In this document: one piece after another, positions 41,250-51,646 of the stretch
How the letters are laid out: every line of letters begins with the position of its first letter
How positions within the stretch are numbered: position 1 is the stretch's first letter
Assembly (NCBI GenBank): GCA_902536695.1
Contig: CACAYQ010000004.1
Span: forward strand, 1 to 56,347
Direction of reading: 5' to 3'
Length of the DNA stretch: 56,347 nucleotides
Source of the DNA: an uncultured Bacteroidota bacterium
GTDB taxonomy: Bacteria > Bacteroidota > Bacteroidia > Flavobacteriales_D > Parvicellaceae
Program-made: the position numbers and the translations under genes
Notes under the pieces: generated by a model
The model's database searches: none
What the model saw: only the letters and a program-made list of their open reading frames with translations
Told to the model about the DNA's origin: nothing

Positions 41250-42098
41250 ATGATAAAAGATTTCACCCTTGGTATTCGTTGCTATGTAGAGGCCTGGAAA
41301 TTTCTTTTTAAGAAAAACTTTTGGTGGTATGCTTTAATTCCTTTGGTGGTGTTTTTAGGCATTTTTTACTTAGGAAACCTTCTTAAAGATGTAAACTACT
41401 TCTACCTTCCTAGTAAAGAAGATGGAATGGGTATTAGTATAGCCTTCTATTTTTTAGATGGTATTATTCTACTAATTGCATTTGCTCTACTCAATTTCAC
41501 CCGGTACATCATGTTGGCATTTGTTTCACCTGTTCTGTCTGTAGTATCCCAACGAACTGAAAAATTATTGAATGACAAAAAGTATGGCTTTTCATTTCGT
41601 CAAATTATAAGAGATGTAAAACGAGCATTAAAACTCATATCCAGAAATTTGATTGTGGAAGCTTTAACAATATTGGGCATAATAGCTCTTTTTTGGTTGA
41701 TTAATTTCTTTTTGAAAGAGTATGAGAGTATTTTAAATGCATTAGAAAATGTACTCATTATCATCATTGGATTTTATTATTATGGGTTTTCCTTCATGGA
41801 CTACAATCTTGAGAGATGGAAAATCGATGAAAAAGAAAGTATAAAATTTGTGAGAAAGCACAAAGGATTGGCATTGTCTATAGGTGCAGTTTTCACACCC
41901 ATATTTCACTACCTCAATCAGTTCATATCCTCATACAGTCAAACTACATCAAATGATTATGAGTTTTTAGTGATTGTATTTTTGTGTGCATTAATTAGTG
42001 CTTTATTACCCATTTGGTCAATGGTAGCCAGTACCCTAGCTATGGAAAAAATCACTTATTTGGATGTTAATTTCCCTAAAATTGAAGAAAATCCTTAA
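41250..42098 (+). CDS. EI24/CysZ-like membrane protein
   Basis: FTLGIRCYVEAWKFLFKKNFWWYALIPLVV...FVSPVLSVVSQRTEKLLN. Confidence 0.75.
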   Translation: MIKDFTLGIRCYVEAWKFLFKKNFWWYALIPLVVFLGIFYLGNLLKDVNYFYLPSKEDGMGISIAFYFLDGIILLIAFALLNFTRYIMLAFVSPVLSVVSQRTEKLLNDKKYGFSFRQIIRDVKRALKLISRNLIVEALTILGIIALFWLINFFLKEYESILNALENVLIIIIGFYYYGFSFMDYNLERWKIDEKESIKFVRKHKGLALSIGAVFTPIFHYLNQFISSYSQTTSNDYEFLVIVFLCALISALLPIWSMVASTLAMEKITYLDVNFPKIEENP

Positions 42099-42108
42099 TT
42101 TTAGTTCA

Positions 42109-43476
42109 GTGAAAAATCCAATATCATTTTATAGAATTTTTATTTCTTTTTTGTTTTTGACAGGGCCTATTACCACAATGAGTCAGGATAATAGTTTTTT
42201 TGAAAAAACTAAAATTCAACATAAAATAAATGAGGCGCGTCACAATTTTATCCAAGGAAATTTGAAGTCAGCTTTATTAAATTACAAGGAAGCAATAGCA
42301 CTAAATCCATCTAATGTAAAAGCCGAATATGGGCTAGCAGAATGTTATTATAAACTCCAAAACTATAAGAAAGCCAAATTTCATGCTGAAAAAGCATATC
42401 TAGCTGATCCCAAAATAGATGATGATATACTATTCTTACTAGGAAGGACTTATTTTAGATTAAATGAGATCACAAAAGCAAAACAAAAGTTGAGTCAATT
42501 TAAGGAAATGACGAAATCTAAATCCAAACTTAAAGATTATGGTGTAGACTTAAAATTAGCTCAAATTGCATATGCTGAAACGGCAAAAGTGAACGAAAAG
42601 ATTGTGATTGAGAACATGGGAAATATACTCAATTCAAGTGCACCCGAATTTGCCCCTGCCATTAGCAACGATGGAAAATATTTACTTTTCACTTCTCGAA
42701 GAGCAGATACTAAGGGAGGTGGAATTGATCATTATTTTGACCACAATTATTTTTCAGATATATATCTTTCAAAATGGGATGCCAATACCAAGACTTGGTC
42801 TGAACCATCCAACCTACTTGGGAAAATGAATACAGAATTTCACGATGGAAATTTGAGTTTTACAGCTGATAACTCTATTCTTATCTACAGAAACATTTAC
42901 AATGTGACTAGAAGCGGTGATATCTACCAATCCTCTTACAGTGGAGACGGGAATTGGGGTACACCTAAACCCATACTACATCGAGACAAAGCCATTAGCC
43001 ATAAAATAAACTCCTCATACTTTGAAAGTTCTGCGAGTATGACTGAAGATGAAAAATACATCTACTTTGTCTCTGAAAGACCAACTGGAAAAGGACAAAC
43101 AGATATTTATTATGTAGAAAAAAAAGGCAAATCTTATTCTGAACCTGTTCCAGTTGGAGATCACATCAATACAGCTGGGGATGAAAAATGCGTATTCATT
43201 CACCCTTCTGGAAAGGTGCTGTTTTTTACTTCAAACGGTAGAATTGAAAGTATGGGGAGTTATGATATTTACTATTGTACCAAAGACGAAAATGGACAAT
43301 GGAATAACCCTATAAATATGGGAGCCCCTATTAACACTTCGTTGGAAGAAAAAACAATTAATGTCTCTAAGGATGGGAAAACAGCATATATAGGTGCTTA
43401 TTATGACATCAAAAATCAAGGAGATGCGGACTTGTATCAGATTGATATTTCTTCTTTTAATTTTAATGTAGAATAG
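42109..43476 (+). CDS. TPR plus PD40 (WD40-like) repeat secreted/envelope protein
   Basis: TPR-like NPSNVKAEYGLAECYYKLQNYKKAKFHAEKAYLADP; PD40-like SNDGKYLLFTSRR, TEDEKYIYFVSERPTGKGQTDIYY, SGKVLFFTSNG; start uncertain (ORF 42064). Confidence 0.8.
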   Translation: MKNPISFYRIFISFLFLTGPITTMSQDNSFFEKTKIQHKINEARHNFIQGNLKSALLNYKEAIALNPSNVKAEYGLAECYYKLQNYKKAKFHAEKAYLADPKIDDDILFLLGRTYFRLNEITKAKQKLSQFKEMTKSKSKLKDYGVDLKLAQIAYAETAKVNEKIVIENMGNILNSSAPEFAPAISNDGKYLLFTSRRADTKGGGIDHYFDHNYFSDIYLSKWDANTKTWSEPSNLLGKMNTEFHDGNLSFTADNSILIYRNIYNVTRSGDIYQSSYSGDGNWGTPKPILHRDKAISHKINSSYFESSASMTEDEKYIYFVSERPTGKGQTDIYYVEKKGKSYSEPVPVGDHINTAGDEKCVFIHPSGKVLFFTSNGRIESMGSYDIYYCTKDENGQWNNPINMGAPINTSLEEKTINVSKDGKTAYIGAYYDIKNQGDADLYQIDISSFNFNVE

Positions 43477-43483
43477 CATCATC

Positions 43484-44740
43484 ATGAAAAAATTCACTTT
43501 GACACTTTGCTTATGGTTAACCTTTTCAATGTCCTTTTCTCAGGATGATCAAGATTATACCAACGGAAATCAGTATGTTATTTCAAGATATGACGGAGGC
43601 GAATATATAGGTGAAATCATTTCTGACGATGGTAGAGAAATCTTAATTATCACTCAGTCAATAGGTAAAATATATATCCGAAAATCAATGATCTCCAGCA
43701 TAAAAAAAATCGAAAATGGAGAAATAACCTACGATGAAGATTACAAAGCTACTGGACCTTTCACCACTAGATATTATTTTACGAATAACGCATTACCAAT
43801 TAAGAAAAATGAAAACTATGCCATGATAAATCTTTTTGGTCCAGAGATTCAACTTTCTGTAACTAATAGTACATCTATTGGAATTATGGCCTCCTGGATA
43901 GCAAGCCCGATTGGAGTTGTATTAAAACAACAATTACTTTCTAAAAATACTTTTCATCTGTCATTAGGTACGATTATGGGAACCTCTGGCTACATTGAAC
44001 AAGGAAGTATTTTTGGCGGATTACACTGGTTAACCGCTACTTTTGGAGATCGATCGACTAATATCAGTTTTTCTGGTGGTCTGGGATACATGAAATGGCC
44101 AAGTGCACAAAACTCATCTATTATGAACAATCAACGAAGAATCGGAGAAAATTATGGATATGATTTCAATGATGAGTCACACCCATACTATGTGCCTGAA
44201 AATCCATATGATACTACGACCACATCATACAACTCTATTTGGGGATGGGGTGGATATTATGGATATGATAGAAGAGAACAAGCGCTTAGAGACGAACTAT
44301 ACGCTACTAACTATTATTCCAATTTTAATACGGAAATATTTCAATTCAAAGATTTTCAACTGGCCAGTCTGTTTAGTATTTCTGCCATCACTCCTATTGG
44401 CAAAAAAGCCAGTTTTATTTTTGACTCTATGATCATTAGTCGAAACAAGAAACAGTTAAAATATACTGGTGAAAGAGAAATAGACATAGATTATACCGTT
44501 TATAATACGCTGACAGGTCTAGATGACCAATATGATCAAACTATTTTAGTAGGAACTGATCCAGTCATTTCAGACGACACTTATAATCACACCACGCTAA
44601 TTTTTATGCCTGCAGTTCGATTCAGTAAAAGTTTTGAAAAGGCATTTCAGATATCGCTCGCTGGTTTTATTGATATTCATGAACTGAATGGTACTATTTC
44701 AGCCCCAGTCCCTACCATTTCTTGGTTGAGGAAATTTTAA
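43484..44740 (+). CDS. Secreted/outer-membrane protein of unknown function
   Basis: Signal peptide MKKFTLTLCLWLTFSMSFSQ; beta-rich, aromatic-rich. Confidence 0.7.
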   Translation: MKKFTLTLCLWLTFSMSFSQDDQDYTNGNQYVISRYDGGEYIGEIISDDGREILIITQSIGKIYIRKSMISSIKKIENGEITYDEDYKATGPFTTRYYFTNNALPIKKNENYAMINLFGPEIQLSVTNSTSIGIMASWIASPIGVVLKQQLLSKNTFHLSLGTIMGTSGYIEQGSIFGGLHWLTATFGDRSTNISFSGGLGYMKWPSAQNSSIMNNQRRIGENYGYDFNDESHPYYVPENPYDTTTTSYNSIWGWGGYYGYDRREQALRDELYATNYYSNFNTEIFQFKDFQLASLFSISAITPIGKKASFIFDSMIISRNKKQLKYTGEREIDIDYTVYNTLTGLDDQYDQTILVGTDPVISDDTYNHTTLIFMPAVRFSKSFEKAFQISLAGFIDIHELNGTISAPVPTISWLRKF

Positions 44741-44791
44741 TTCGTTTTTTTATCCTTGCTCAAAATAATGTTAGTTATTTGTACTGTCGTC

Positions 44792-46474
44792 ATGAATAAA
44801 TTTACATATATATCATTAGTAATAGTCTTACTAGTTTCTTGTGGTAATCAAAAATCAAAAAATCTTAGTTACCAGGAACTTAAAATTTTGAATAAATTCC
44901 CAGTTGAAGGTGAATCTAAAAAAGTGATGTTTGTTTATGATCACGATACTATTGAAACTAAGGTTAAAAAGAATCAAAATTGTTATTTCGTAAATAATAA
45001 AAGGGGCAAAAGAATTCTCAGAAAAAAAAAGTTTAGGTTAACTCCTATACTTTCTGAAAATGAGCTAAAAGCCGCAGAATCAATCATTGCATTAAATAAC
45101 AAGTTCAGAGAAAACGAATTGATTGCAATCAATACTGAAATCTTAATAATAGACAACTGTACTTTTCTTTTTCAAGAAGAAGTAAACAAGAATCTTATTG
45201 AATCAAATAAAAGAAGAGATGGTTTAATTCTTCAATTATTAAAACATAAAACAAAATTTTCAATTAAAGCTCTAAAAGCAGAAAGTTTTGACTCACAATT
45301 GAAAATAGATTTAGAAAAATTAATTAATAAAAATGAAGTCGACTCAAAAAGCTTTAATATTCACAAAACACAAAAAGCATATGAAATAGTAAAATCTTTT
45401 GGCTTTGATGTCATGCCTGAATATTTTTATTTGAACCCATTAATAAATAAATTAGAACCTATTTTTTATGTTTCATTGCAAAATGATTCATTCCCTATCC
45501 AGTCAGATTTTTTTGTGTCTGAGGAGAAAATTGACTCCACTTTTTTAAAATATTTCAAAGTAGATAGCGATAATATTTTAAGATTAATCAATGATCATCC
45601 AGTAATCGAAAAAAGCATTATTATTCCTAAAGGGTTCAAAACCGTTATAAATAAGGGACAAAAAATTGATTTAATAAATAATAGCTCCATAATTTCTCAC
45701 AGTCCATGGATTTGTAATGGGTCAAAGGATAGTATTATTACAATCTTTTCAAGTGATAGTTCTGCAAAGGGCATACATATTTTTCATGAAGATGATACAT
45801 CCATTTTCAATTTTATTTCTGTTAACAATTTTAATTCATTTAGTGACAATTATTTTTGGTCTCTCCCAAGTGCATTTACCATACATGAAGGACATACGAA
45901 AATTAATAACTCACAGTTCAAAAAACTAAATAGTGAAGATGCTATTAATTTGTTTAGGTGCAATTATGAAATGAACAACTCTACAATTGAAAATACGTTT
46001 TCTGATGCCTTTGATGCTGATTTTTCTTATGGAACAATTGACAATTGTGAATTTACAAACTGTGGAAATGATGGAGTAGATATCTCAGGCGGTAAATCAA
46101 CTATTTCAAATTCTACATTTATGGACATTAGTGATAAAGCACTGAGTGCAGGAGAAGAAAGTAGAATGGAAATAAACAATTGTCAAATTATAAACTCGTC
46201 TCTTTCAATAATTTCAAAAGATCTATCTATTACAAAGAGTACTAATAATAAAATTCAAGATTGTCAGATAGCTTATTGTGCCTTCAAAAAAAAGAATGAA
46301 TTTGGTTCAGCTCACATTATATCAAGAAACGATATTGTTGAAGGATATGAAAGAAAAACTTTGATAGAATTTGGTTCCTCATTAGTTATAAATGATTCAT
46401 TGTATCTTAATTATGAAGAAGATGTTTCTGAATTACTTTATGGAAAGATATATGGTAAGAAGACAATTAAATAA
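44792..46474 (+). CDS. CotH-like lipoprotein with right-handed parallel beta-helix-like C-terminus
   Basis: Lipobox-like LVIVLLVSCGNQ; ESNKRRDGLIL and YFYLNPLINKLEPI resemble CotH blocks; INNSQFKKLN..STIENTFSDAFDADFSYGTIDNCEFTNCGNDGVDISGGKSTISNSTF repeats; ATG 44792 preferred. Confidence 0.7.
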   Translation: MNKFTYISLVIVLLVSCGNQKSKNLSYQELKILNKFPVEGESKKVMFVYDHDTIETKVKKNQNCYFVNNKRGKRILRKKKFRLTPILSENELKAAESIIALNNKFRENELIAINTEILIIDNCTFLFQEEVNKNLIESNKRRDGLILQLLKHKTKFSIKALKAESFDSQLKIDLEKLINKNEVDSKSFNIHKTQKAYEIVKSFGFDVMPEYFYLNPLINKLEPIFYVSLQNDSFPIQSDFFVSEEKIDSTFLKYFKVDSDNILRLINDHPVIEKSIIIPKGFKTVINKGQKIDLINNSSIISHSPWICNGSKDSIITIFSSDSSAKGIHIFHEDDTSIFNFISVNNFNSFSDNYFWSLPSAFTIHEGHTKINNSQFKKLNSEDAINLFRCNYEMNNSTIENTFSDAFDADFSYGTIDNCEFTNCGNDGVDISGGKSTISNSTFMDISDKALSAGEESRMEINNCQIINSSLSIISKDLSITKSTNNKIQDCQIAYCAFKKKNEFGSAHIISRNDIVEGYERKTLIEFGSSLVINDSLYLNYEEDVSELLYGKIYGKKTIK

Positions 46475-46521
46475 CATAATTTTTTAATAAATAATATTAC
46501 AGAATTTAAATACAATTTGAC

Positions 46522-47136
46522 ATGGAAATTTTTGGTATTGAACTTTTTAAAGAATTTTTTAACGGGGAAGATTTTGGTAAACTTATATTCAAATTTTCTA
46601 TAAATTTCTTCTTTCTTTCTATTATAGTTAGGACAATTTATTACAGAACTAAAGATGACAAAGATTATGTTTTCACTTTTTTCATGTTTAATATTCTCAC
46701 CTTTTTCATTTGCTATTTGCTTAGAAAGGTTCCTATGGAAATGGGATTTGCTTTAGGCCTATTTGCAGTTTTTGGGATCTTAAGATACAGAACAGAGGCA
46801 ATCCCAATTAGGCAAATGACCTATCTATTTATTGTAATCGGAATTTCTATGATTAATGCGCTAACAAATAAGTCAGTGAGCATTTTCGAAATTATTTTTA
46901 CAAATGGATTTATTGTGTTCATAACATTTATGATTGATAGATATTGGTTTCAAACACGGGAATTAAGTAAATCTATTTTATATGAAAAAATCGAATTAAT
47001 TAAACCAGAAAAAGAAAATGAATTAATAGAGGATTTAAAAAAAAGAACTGGTCTTCCAGTGCACGGAGTAAAAATTAATAAAATTGATTTTTTAAGAGAT
47101 GTTGCATCAGTTACAATATTTTATTATTATGACTAA
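46522..47136 (+). CDS. DUF4956 family membrane protein
   Basis: MEMGFALGLFAVFGILRYRTEAIPIRQMTYLFIVIGISMINAL hallmark block; four TM-like segments. Confidence 0.88.
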   Translation: MEIFGIELFKEFFNGEDFGKLIFKFSINFFFLSIIVRTIYYRTKDDKDYVFTFFMFNILTFFICYLLRKVPMEMGFALGLFAVFGILRYRTEAIPIRQMTYLFIVIGISMINALTNKSVSIFEIIFTNGFIVFITFMIDRYWFQTRELSKSILYEKIELIKPEKENELIEDLKKRTGLPVHGVKINKIDFLRDVASVTIFYYYD

Positions 47137-47162
47137 CTCTCAATATTATGACTAACTCTCAA
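47125..47162 (+). repeat. 19-bp perfect tandem duplication at DUF4956/PPase junction
   Basis: TATTATGACTAACTCTCAA x2 (47125-47143, 47144-47162). Confidence 0.97.
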
Positions 47163-47708
47163 ATAAGAATTGTAATTCATTCCATTTTAATCTTACATCT
47201 TTTCTCATGTAGTCAAACTAATGAGGATATGTGCAGTTATAAAGCACTAATAGAAATTCCTGTAGGTACTCACACCAAATTTGAGTATAATAAGGAGTCT
47301 AAAAAATTTGAATGTCAAATAATTAATGGTAAAAAAAGAAAAATCAATTACCTGTCTTATTTGGGTAATTATGGATTCATTTTAGACACATATATGAATC
47401 CTTTAAAAGGAGGAGACGGAGATCCCCTTGATGTTATTGTCTTATCAGATCCTAAAAAGCAGGGTAGTCAAATTTGCATTAAACCAATAGCCATATTAAA
47501 ACTTAAAGACAATGGTGAAAATGATCACAAAATCATAGCAACAGATTTTAACAGTGATATCTCTTTTACTAATGAAACCTTACCTGAATCAATAAAAGAA
47601 ATCCTGAAAATATGGTTTTGTAATTACAAAGGCATAGATAAAGTGAAGTTTATTTCCTGGGGGAATAGAGAAGAAGCAATCGAAGAAATACATAAATGGA
47701 AATTCTAG
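47148..47708 (+). CDS. ppa: Exported lipoprotein inorganic pyrophosphatase (family I)
   Basis: N-terminal MTNSQIRIVIHSILILHLFSCSQTNED signal/lipobox; IEIPVGTHTKFEYNKESKKFECQ, YLGNYGFILDTYMNPLKGGDGDPLDVIVLSD. Confidence 0.9.
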   Translation: MTNSQIRIVIHSILILHLFSCSQTNEDMCSYKALIEIPVGTHTKFEYNKESKKFECQIINGKKRKINYLSYLGNYGFILDTYMNPLKGGDGDPLDVIVLSDPKKQGSQICIKPIAILKLKDNGENDHKIIATDFNSDISFTNETLPESIKEILKIWFCNYKGIDKVKFISWGNREEAIEEIHKWKF

Positions 47709-48949
47709 TTTTTCAACAACTCCAATCTTAGCATATTGAGTACAGATAATGAGGTAACATGAATATTCCTATCTCTGCTGTAACCCAAATTTAACTTCTT
47801 TGAAATAACTCCACTTTTGCTAGCTAAAGCAATCCAAATAGTGCCCACTGGCTTTTCTGCTGTACCACCAGTAGGACCCGCAATACCGGATGTGGCTAGT
47901 CCGTAGTCGGTATTTAATTTTCTTTTGACACCTATAGCCATTTGTTCCACTACCTCTTGGCTAACCGCTCCATAACCATGTAATGCACTTTCCTGCACAT
48001 GAAGTTGATTAATTTTACAAATATTGGAATAACATATCACGCTGCCTTCGAAGTAGTTTGAACTTCCACTGACACTGGTAATCATTTTGGCCACAGCTCC
48101 ACCGGTACAACTTTCCGCAGTCGAAATACTTGCATTTTGTGCAGTCAATAAATCTCCTACTACACCTTCCATCGTGTCGTCTTCATACCCATACACTTGA
48201 TCAGGAATGATTTCGTAAAGTAAATCAATGTGTTTATTTAGAGTATCCACTATTTTCTTTCCATCTTTTCCAACTAAAGAAAGTCTTAATTTTACAATAC
48301 CAGGTGAAGGCAAATAAGCTAACTTGATTTCATCTGCTGTTAAATTTTCTTCCCAATCTTTTATGATTTCGGCTAAAAAGGATTCGCCCATTCCATGAGT
48401 TCTTACTGTCCGGTGTACAAGCGTATTTTCATCCTTGTTTCGACTTCGTAATTTTGGTATTACACATTCATTGATTAGTCCTTTCATTTCGTAAGGGACT
48501 CCTGGAAGGGAAACGTAAATAGTATTATTTTTTTCAAACCACATCCCACTAGCTGTGCCTCTAGAGTTGGGTAGTACTTCGCAAGCAGCAGGTAGAAGAG
48601 CTTGATCTTTATTGGTTTGTAGAATTGGCAGTTCTCTAGATTGAAAATAAGCAATTATTTTAGACTCAATTTCCAATTTTCTTTCAAGCTTGGTGTCAAA
48701 ATAGTTACAAAGCGTATGTTTAGTAATATCATCTTTAGTAGGCCCTAAACCGCCAGTCATGATGATTAAATCAGCTGAAGAAAAGTCATTAAGGGCATTT
48801 TCGATAGCTACTTTATCATCTGGGATCACCAAACCGCCAATTACTTTAAAACCTAATAAATTCAGTTGTTCTCCAAGCCATGCAGCGTTGGTATTAATGG
48901 TTTGACCTATCAATAACTCATCACCAATAGAAATAAGTACACAATTCAT
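47705..48949 (-). CDS. cinA: CinA (competence/damage-inducible protein, NMN deamidase family)
   Basis: ISIGDELLIGQTINTNAAWLGEQLN, TGGLGPTKDDITKHTL, STAESCTGGAVAKMITSVSGSSNYFEGS. Confidence 0.96.
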   Translation of the reverse strand: MNCVLISIGDELLIGQTINTNAAWLGEQLNLLGFKVIGGLVIPDDKVAIENALNDFSSADLIIMTGGLGPTKDDITKHTLCNYFDTKLERKLEIESKIIAYFQSRELPILQTNKDQALLPAACEVLPNSRGTASGMWFEKNNTIYVSLPGVPYEMKGLINECVIPKLRSRNKDENTLVHRTVRTHGMGESFLAEIIKDWEENLTADEIKLAYLPSPGIVKLRLSLVGKDGKKIVDTLNKHIDLLYEIIPDQVYGYEDDTMEGVVGDLLTAQNASISTAESCTGGAVAKMITSVSGSSNYFEGSVICYSNICKINQLHVQESALHGYGAVSQEVVEQMAIGVKRKLNTDYGLATSGIAGPTGGTAEKPVGTIWIALASKSGVISKKLNLGYSRDRNIHVTSLSVLNMLRLELLKN

Positions 48950-49027
48950 ATTAATCTAAAGTTAATTATTAAACCATAATAAAATGAGTTTGGCCGAATT
49001 TTTGGTAGTTTAGACTAAAATTGAATC

Positions 49028-49762
49028 ATGAAAAACCTAACTATCTACTTCATCCTTTTTGGGCTAATAAGTTGTGATACACTTCAGCAAGTCGCTAACA
49101 CCGCTGGAGTTAGTTTAAATACAGAGACTTCAGCTCCCGCACTTACGAACCAAGAGGTCATTTCAGGACTGAAAGAAGCCTTAACCATAGGAGCTAAAAA
49201 AGGAGCTCAGCAGGCCTCAGCAGTAGGTGGATTCTTAAAAAATGACATGATAAGACTTCCCTTTCCACCCGATGCGAAAAAAGTTAGAGATAAAGCCATG
49301 CAATGGGGATTGGATAATAAAGTAGAAAAGTTTGAGGCTACATTAAATGAAGCGGCTGAAGAAGCCTGTAAAACAGCCGCCCCTATTTTTGTTAATGCCA
49401 TCACCAATATGTCTGTCCAGGATGGATTTGCCATTCTTAAAGGAAATGAAAATGCAGCCACCACATATTTAAAAGAAAATACTGGCAATGCATTGTACAA
49501 TGCCTTTTTACCTCAGGTAAAAAAAGCAATTGAAAACGTGAAATTAACTGCATACTGGGAACCACTAGCTAAAAAGTATAACCAATCAACTCTGTTAACT
49601 GGAAATAACCCTATCAATACCGATTTGAACGACTATGTGACCAAGCGTGCTATATCCGGGTTATTCCATCTTGTTGAACAAAAGGAAAAAGAAATCAGAA
49701 AAGACCCCTTAAGTCGATCTACCGATTTACTCAAAAAAGTTTTTAGCACATTAGATCCATAA
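49028..49762 (+). CDS. DUF4197 family lipoprotein
   Basis: Lipobox-like FGLISCD; EVISGLKEALTIGAKKGAQQASAVGGFLKNDMIRLPFPPDAKKV...LYNAFLPQVKKA. Confidence 0.9.
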   Translation: MKNLTIYFILFGLISCDTLQQVANTAGVSLNTETSAPALTNQEVISGLKEALTIGAKKGAQQASAVGGFLKNDMIRLPFPPDAKKVRDKAMQWGLDNKVEKFEATLNEAAEEACKTAAPIFVNAITNMSVQDGFAILKGNENAATTYLKENTGNALYNAFLPQVKKAIENVKLTAYWEPLAKKYNQSTLLTGNNPINTDLNDYVTKRAISGLFHLVEQKEKEIRKDPLSRSTDLLKKVFSTLDP

Positions 49763-49790
49763 CAGCCTAAATTTTCGTTAATTTTAGTAG

Positions 49791-50687
49791 GTGGATATCA
49801 AAACTGTAACACATCAAAATCCTATAGCTCCATCTGAACTCATCGTCACAGAGGAAGGAAGAATATACCATTTAGACCTTCATCCAGATGACATTGCAGA
49901 TGACATTATTGTCGTTGGAGATCAAGAACGAGTTCCCAGAGTATCTCAGCATTTTGAAAAGATTGATTTTAAAAGAACTAAAAGAGAATTTGTAACTCAT
50001 ACTGGAGAGTATAATGGTAATCGTATTTCGGTACTTTCTACTGGAATTGGTTGCGACAACATAGATATCGTTATAAATGAGCTGGATGCTCTTGTTAATA
50101 TTGATTTGGAAACAAGATTACCAAAATCGAATCATAGAAAACTCAATATCATTCGTATTGGTACAAGTGGAGCTTTACAAGAAGATATTCCTGTTGATAG
50201 TTTTGTACTATCCACTTATGGATTAGGGTTTGACGGGTTACTTGGATTTTATGATGTTGATTATAGCGAAGAAGAAAAGAATTTAGCCAAAGCGTTTTTA
50301 CAGCAAACCCCATGGCCATTTGCAGCCAATAGCCCCTATTTTGTCAAGGGTAGCAACTTTCTAAAAGAAAAGTTAGGTGACGGCATGCACAAAGGTATTA
50401 CGGCAACAGCAAATGGGTTTTATGGTCCTCAAGGAAGATCACTTAGATTAGGTGCTAAAGTGCCTAATTTGAATGAATATCTTAACCGTTTCGAATATAA
50501 AGGAAACAAGATCACCAACTTTGAAATGGAAACTTCGGCATTATATGGTCTTTGCGCGTTATTAGGCCATGAAGCAGGTACAGTTTGTGCCATCATTGCC
50601 AATAGATTTTCTAAGAGTTACTCCAAAGATTATAAAAAAACAGTGGATCAGCTCATAGAACTAACCCTGCATAGATTAACTCAATAA
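49791..50687 (+). CDS. Nucleoside phosphorylase (uridine phosphorylase-like)
   Basis: IVVGDQERVPRVSQHFEKID, VLSTGIGCDNIDIVINELDAL, IRIGTSGALQEDIPVDSFV, NFEMETSALYGL; GTG start. Confidence 0.92.
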   Translation: MDIKTVTHQNPIAPSELIVTEEGRIYHLDLHPDDIADDIIVVGDQERVPRVSQHFEKIDFKRTKREFVTHTGEYNGNRISVLSTGIGCDNIDIVINELDALVNIDLETRLPKSNHRKLNIIRIGTSGALQEDIPVDSFVLSTYGLGFDGLLGFYDVDYSEEEKNLAKAFLQQTPWPFAANSPYFVKGSNFLKEKLGDGMHKGITATANGFYGPQGRSLRLGAKVPNLNEYLNRFEYKGNKITNFEMETSALYGLCALLGHEAGTVCAIIANRFSKSYSKDYKKTVDQLIELTLHRLTQ

Positions 50688-50721
50688 GCAACTTTTATTT
50701 TAGAAGTACGTAGAAAACAAA

Positions 50722-51594
50722 GTGAATGGAGACAATGAAATAGCAGCCCTAGTCAGGTTACTTGACGATCCGGATGAAAACATCTTTGATCAAATCAAAG
50801 AAAAGTTGATGGAAATTGGTCCTGAATGCATTCCTTCTCTAGAAAAAGCTAGGTTTGAAGATAATTATGGTGATTTGTTCATTTCTAGAGCTGAGCATTT
50901 AATTCATGACATTGGATTTGGCACTCTAAAGAAAGTACATGAAAAATGGCTAAAGTTTCCAGTCAAACTGATTGACGGAGTTACTCAGCTTGATCAGTAT
51001 TTTTTTCCGAATATAACAGCTAGTTTCATTCAACACGAGATTAATGAGATGATCAAAGATATTCAACCTTATATCCATCTCAATATGACTCCTATTGAAA
51101 AAGTAAAACTCATTAATCAAGTGATTTATGAAATTTACAAAGTCAAAGGAGATAAGAAAAACTACCATGACCCTAAAAACTCTTCGTTTGGGCATTTACT
51201 TCAACACAAAAGAGGAAATCCGCTCACCATATCCATGTTATATATTGAATTAGCAAGACACATGAATATACCCATTAAAGGCGTGAATTTACCTAATCAT
51301 TTTATCGTGGGTTACCTAAGAGATAGTTCGTTAATGAATACAGGGACTTCCTATAAAAGAGAGGATATTCTTTTTTATATAAATCCATTTAGTAAAGGAG
51401 TTATCTTAAAACACAGCGATATTGATGATTTTTTAAAAGAAATTAGATTAGACTATAATGAATATTACTTTATTCCTTGTGATCACAAAGACATCACAAA
51501 AAGGATGTTGACCAACTTAATCTACAGCTACAGAAAATCTGAAAATACGCAGATCAAAAATGACTTAAAATCAATTTTAGAATTGTATAAATAA
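50722..51594 (+). CDS. SirB1/transglutaminase-like family protein
   Basis: GNPLTISMLYIELARHMNIPIKGVNLPNHFIVGYL; FYINPFSKGVIL. Confidence 0.88.
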   Translation: MNGDNEIAALVRLLDDPDENIFDQIKEKLMEIGPECIPSLEKARFEDNYGDLFISRAEHLIHDIGFGTLKKVHEKWLKFPVKLIDGVTQLDQYFFPNITASFIQHEINEMIKDIQPYIHLNMTPIEKVKLINQVIYEIYKVKGDKKNYHDPKNSSFGHLLQHKRGNPLTISMLYIELARHMNIPIKGVNLPNHFIVGYLRDSSLMNTGTSYKREDILFYINPFSKGVILKHSDIDDFLKEIRLDYNEYYFIPCDHKDITKRMLTNLIYSYRKSENTQIKNDLKSILELYK

Positions 51595-51600
51595 TGGATG

Positions 51601-51630
51601 TTGTAACTTTAAAAACAATGTGTATTTTTG
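51601..51630 (+). promoter_or_regulatory. Putative Bacteroidota promoter of siaB-siaC
   Basis: TTG 51601-51603, 19-nt spacer, TATTTTTG 51623-51630 (TAnnTTTG); 16 nt before ATG 51647. Confidence 0.55.
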
Positions 51631-51646
51631 TAATAACATCAAAAGG

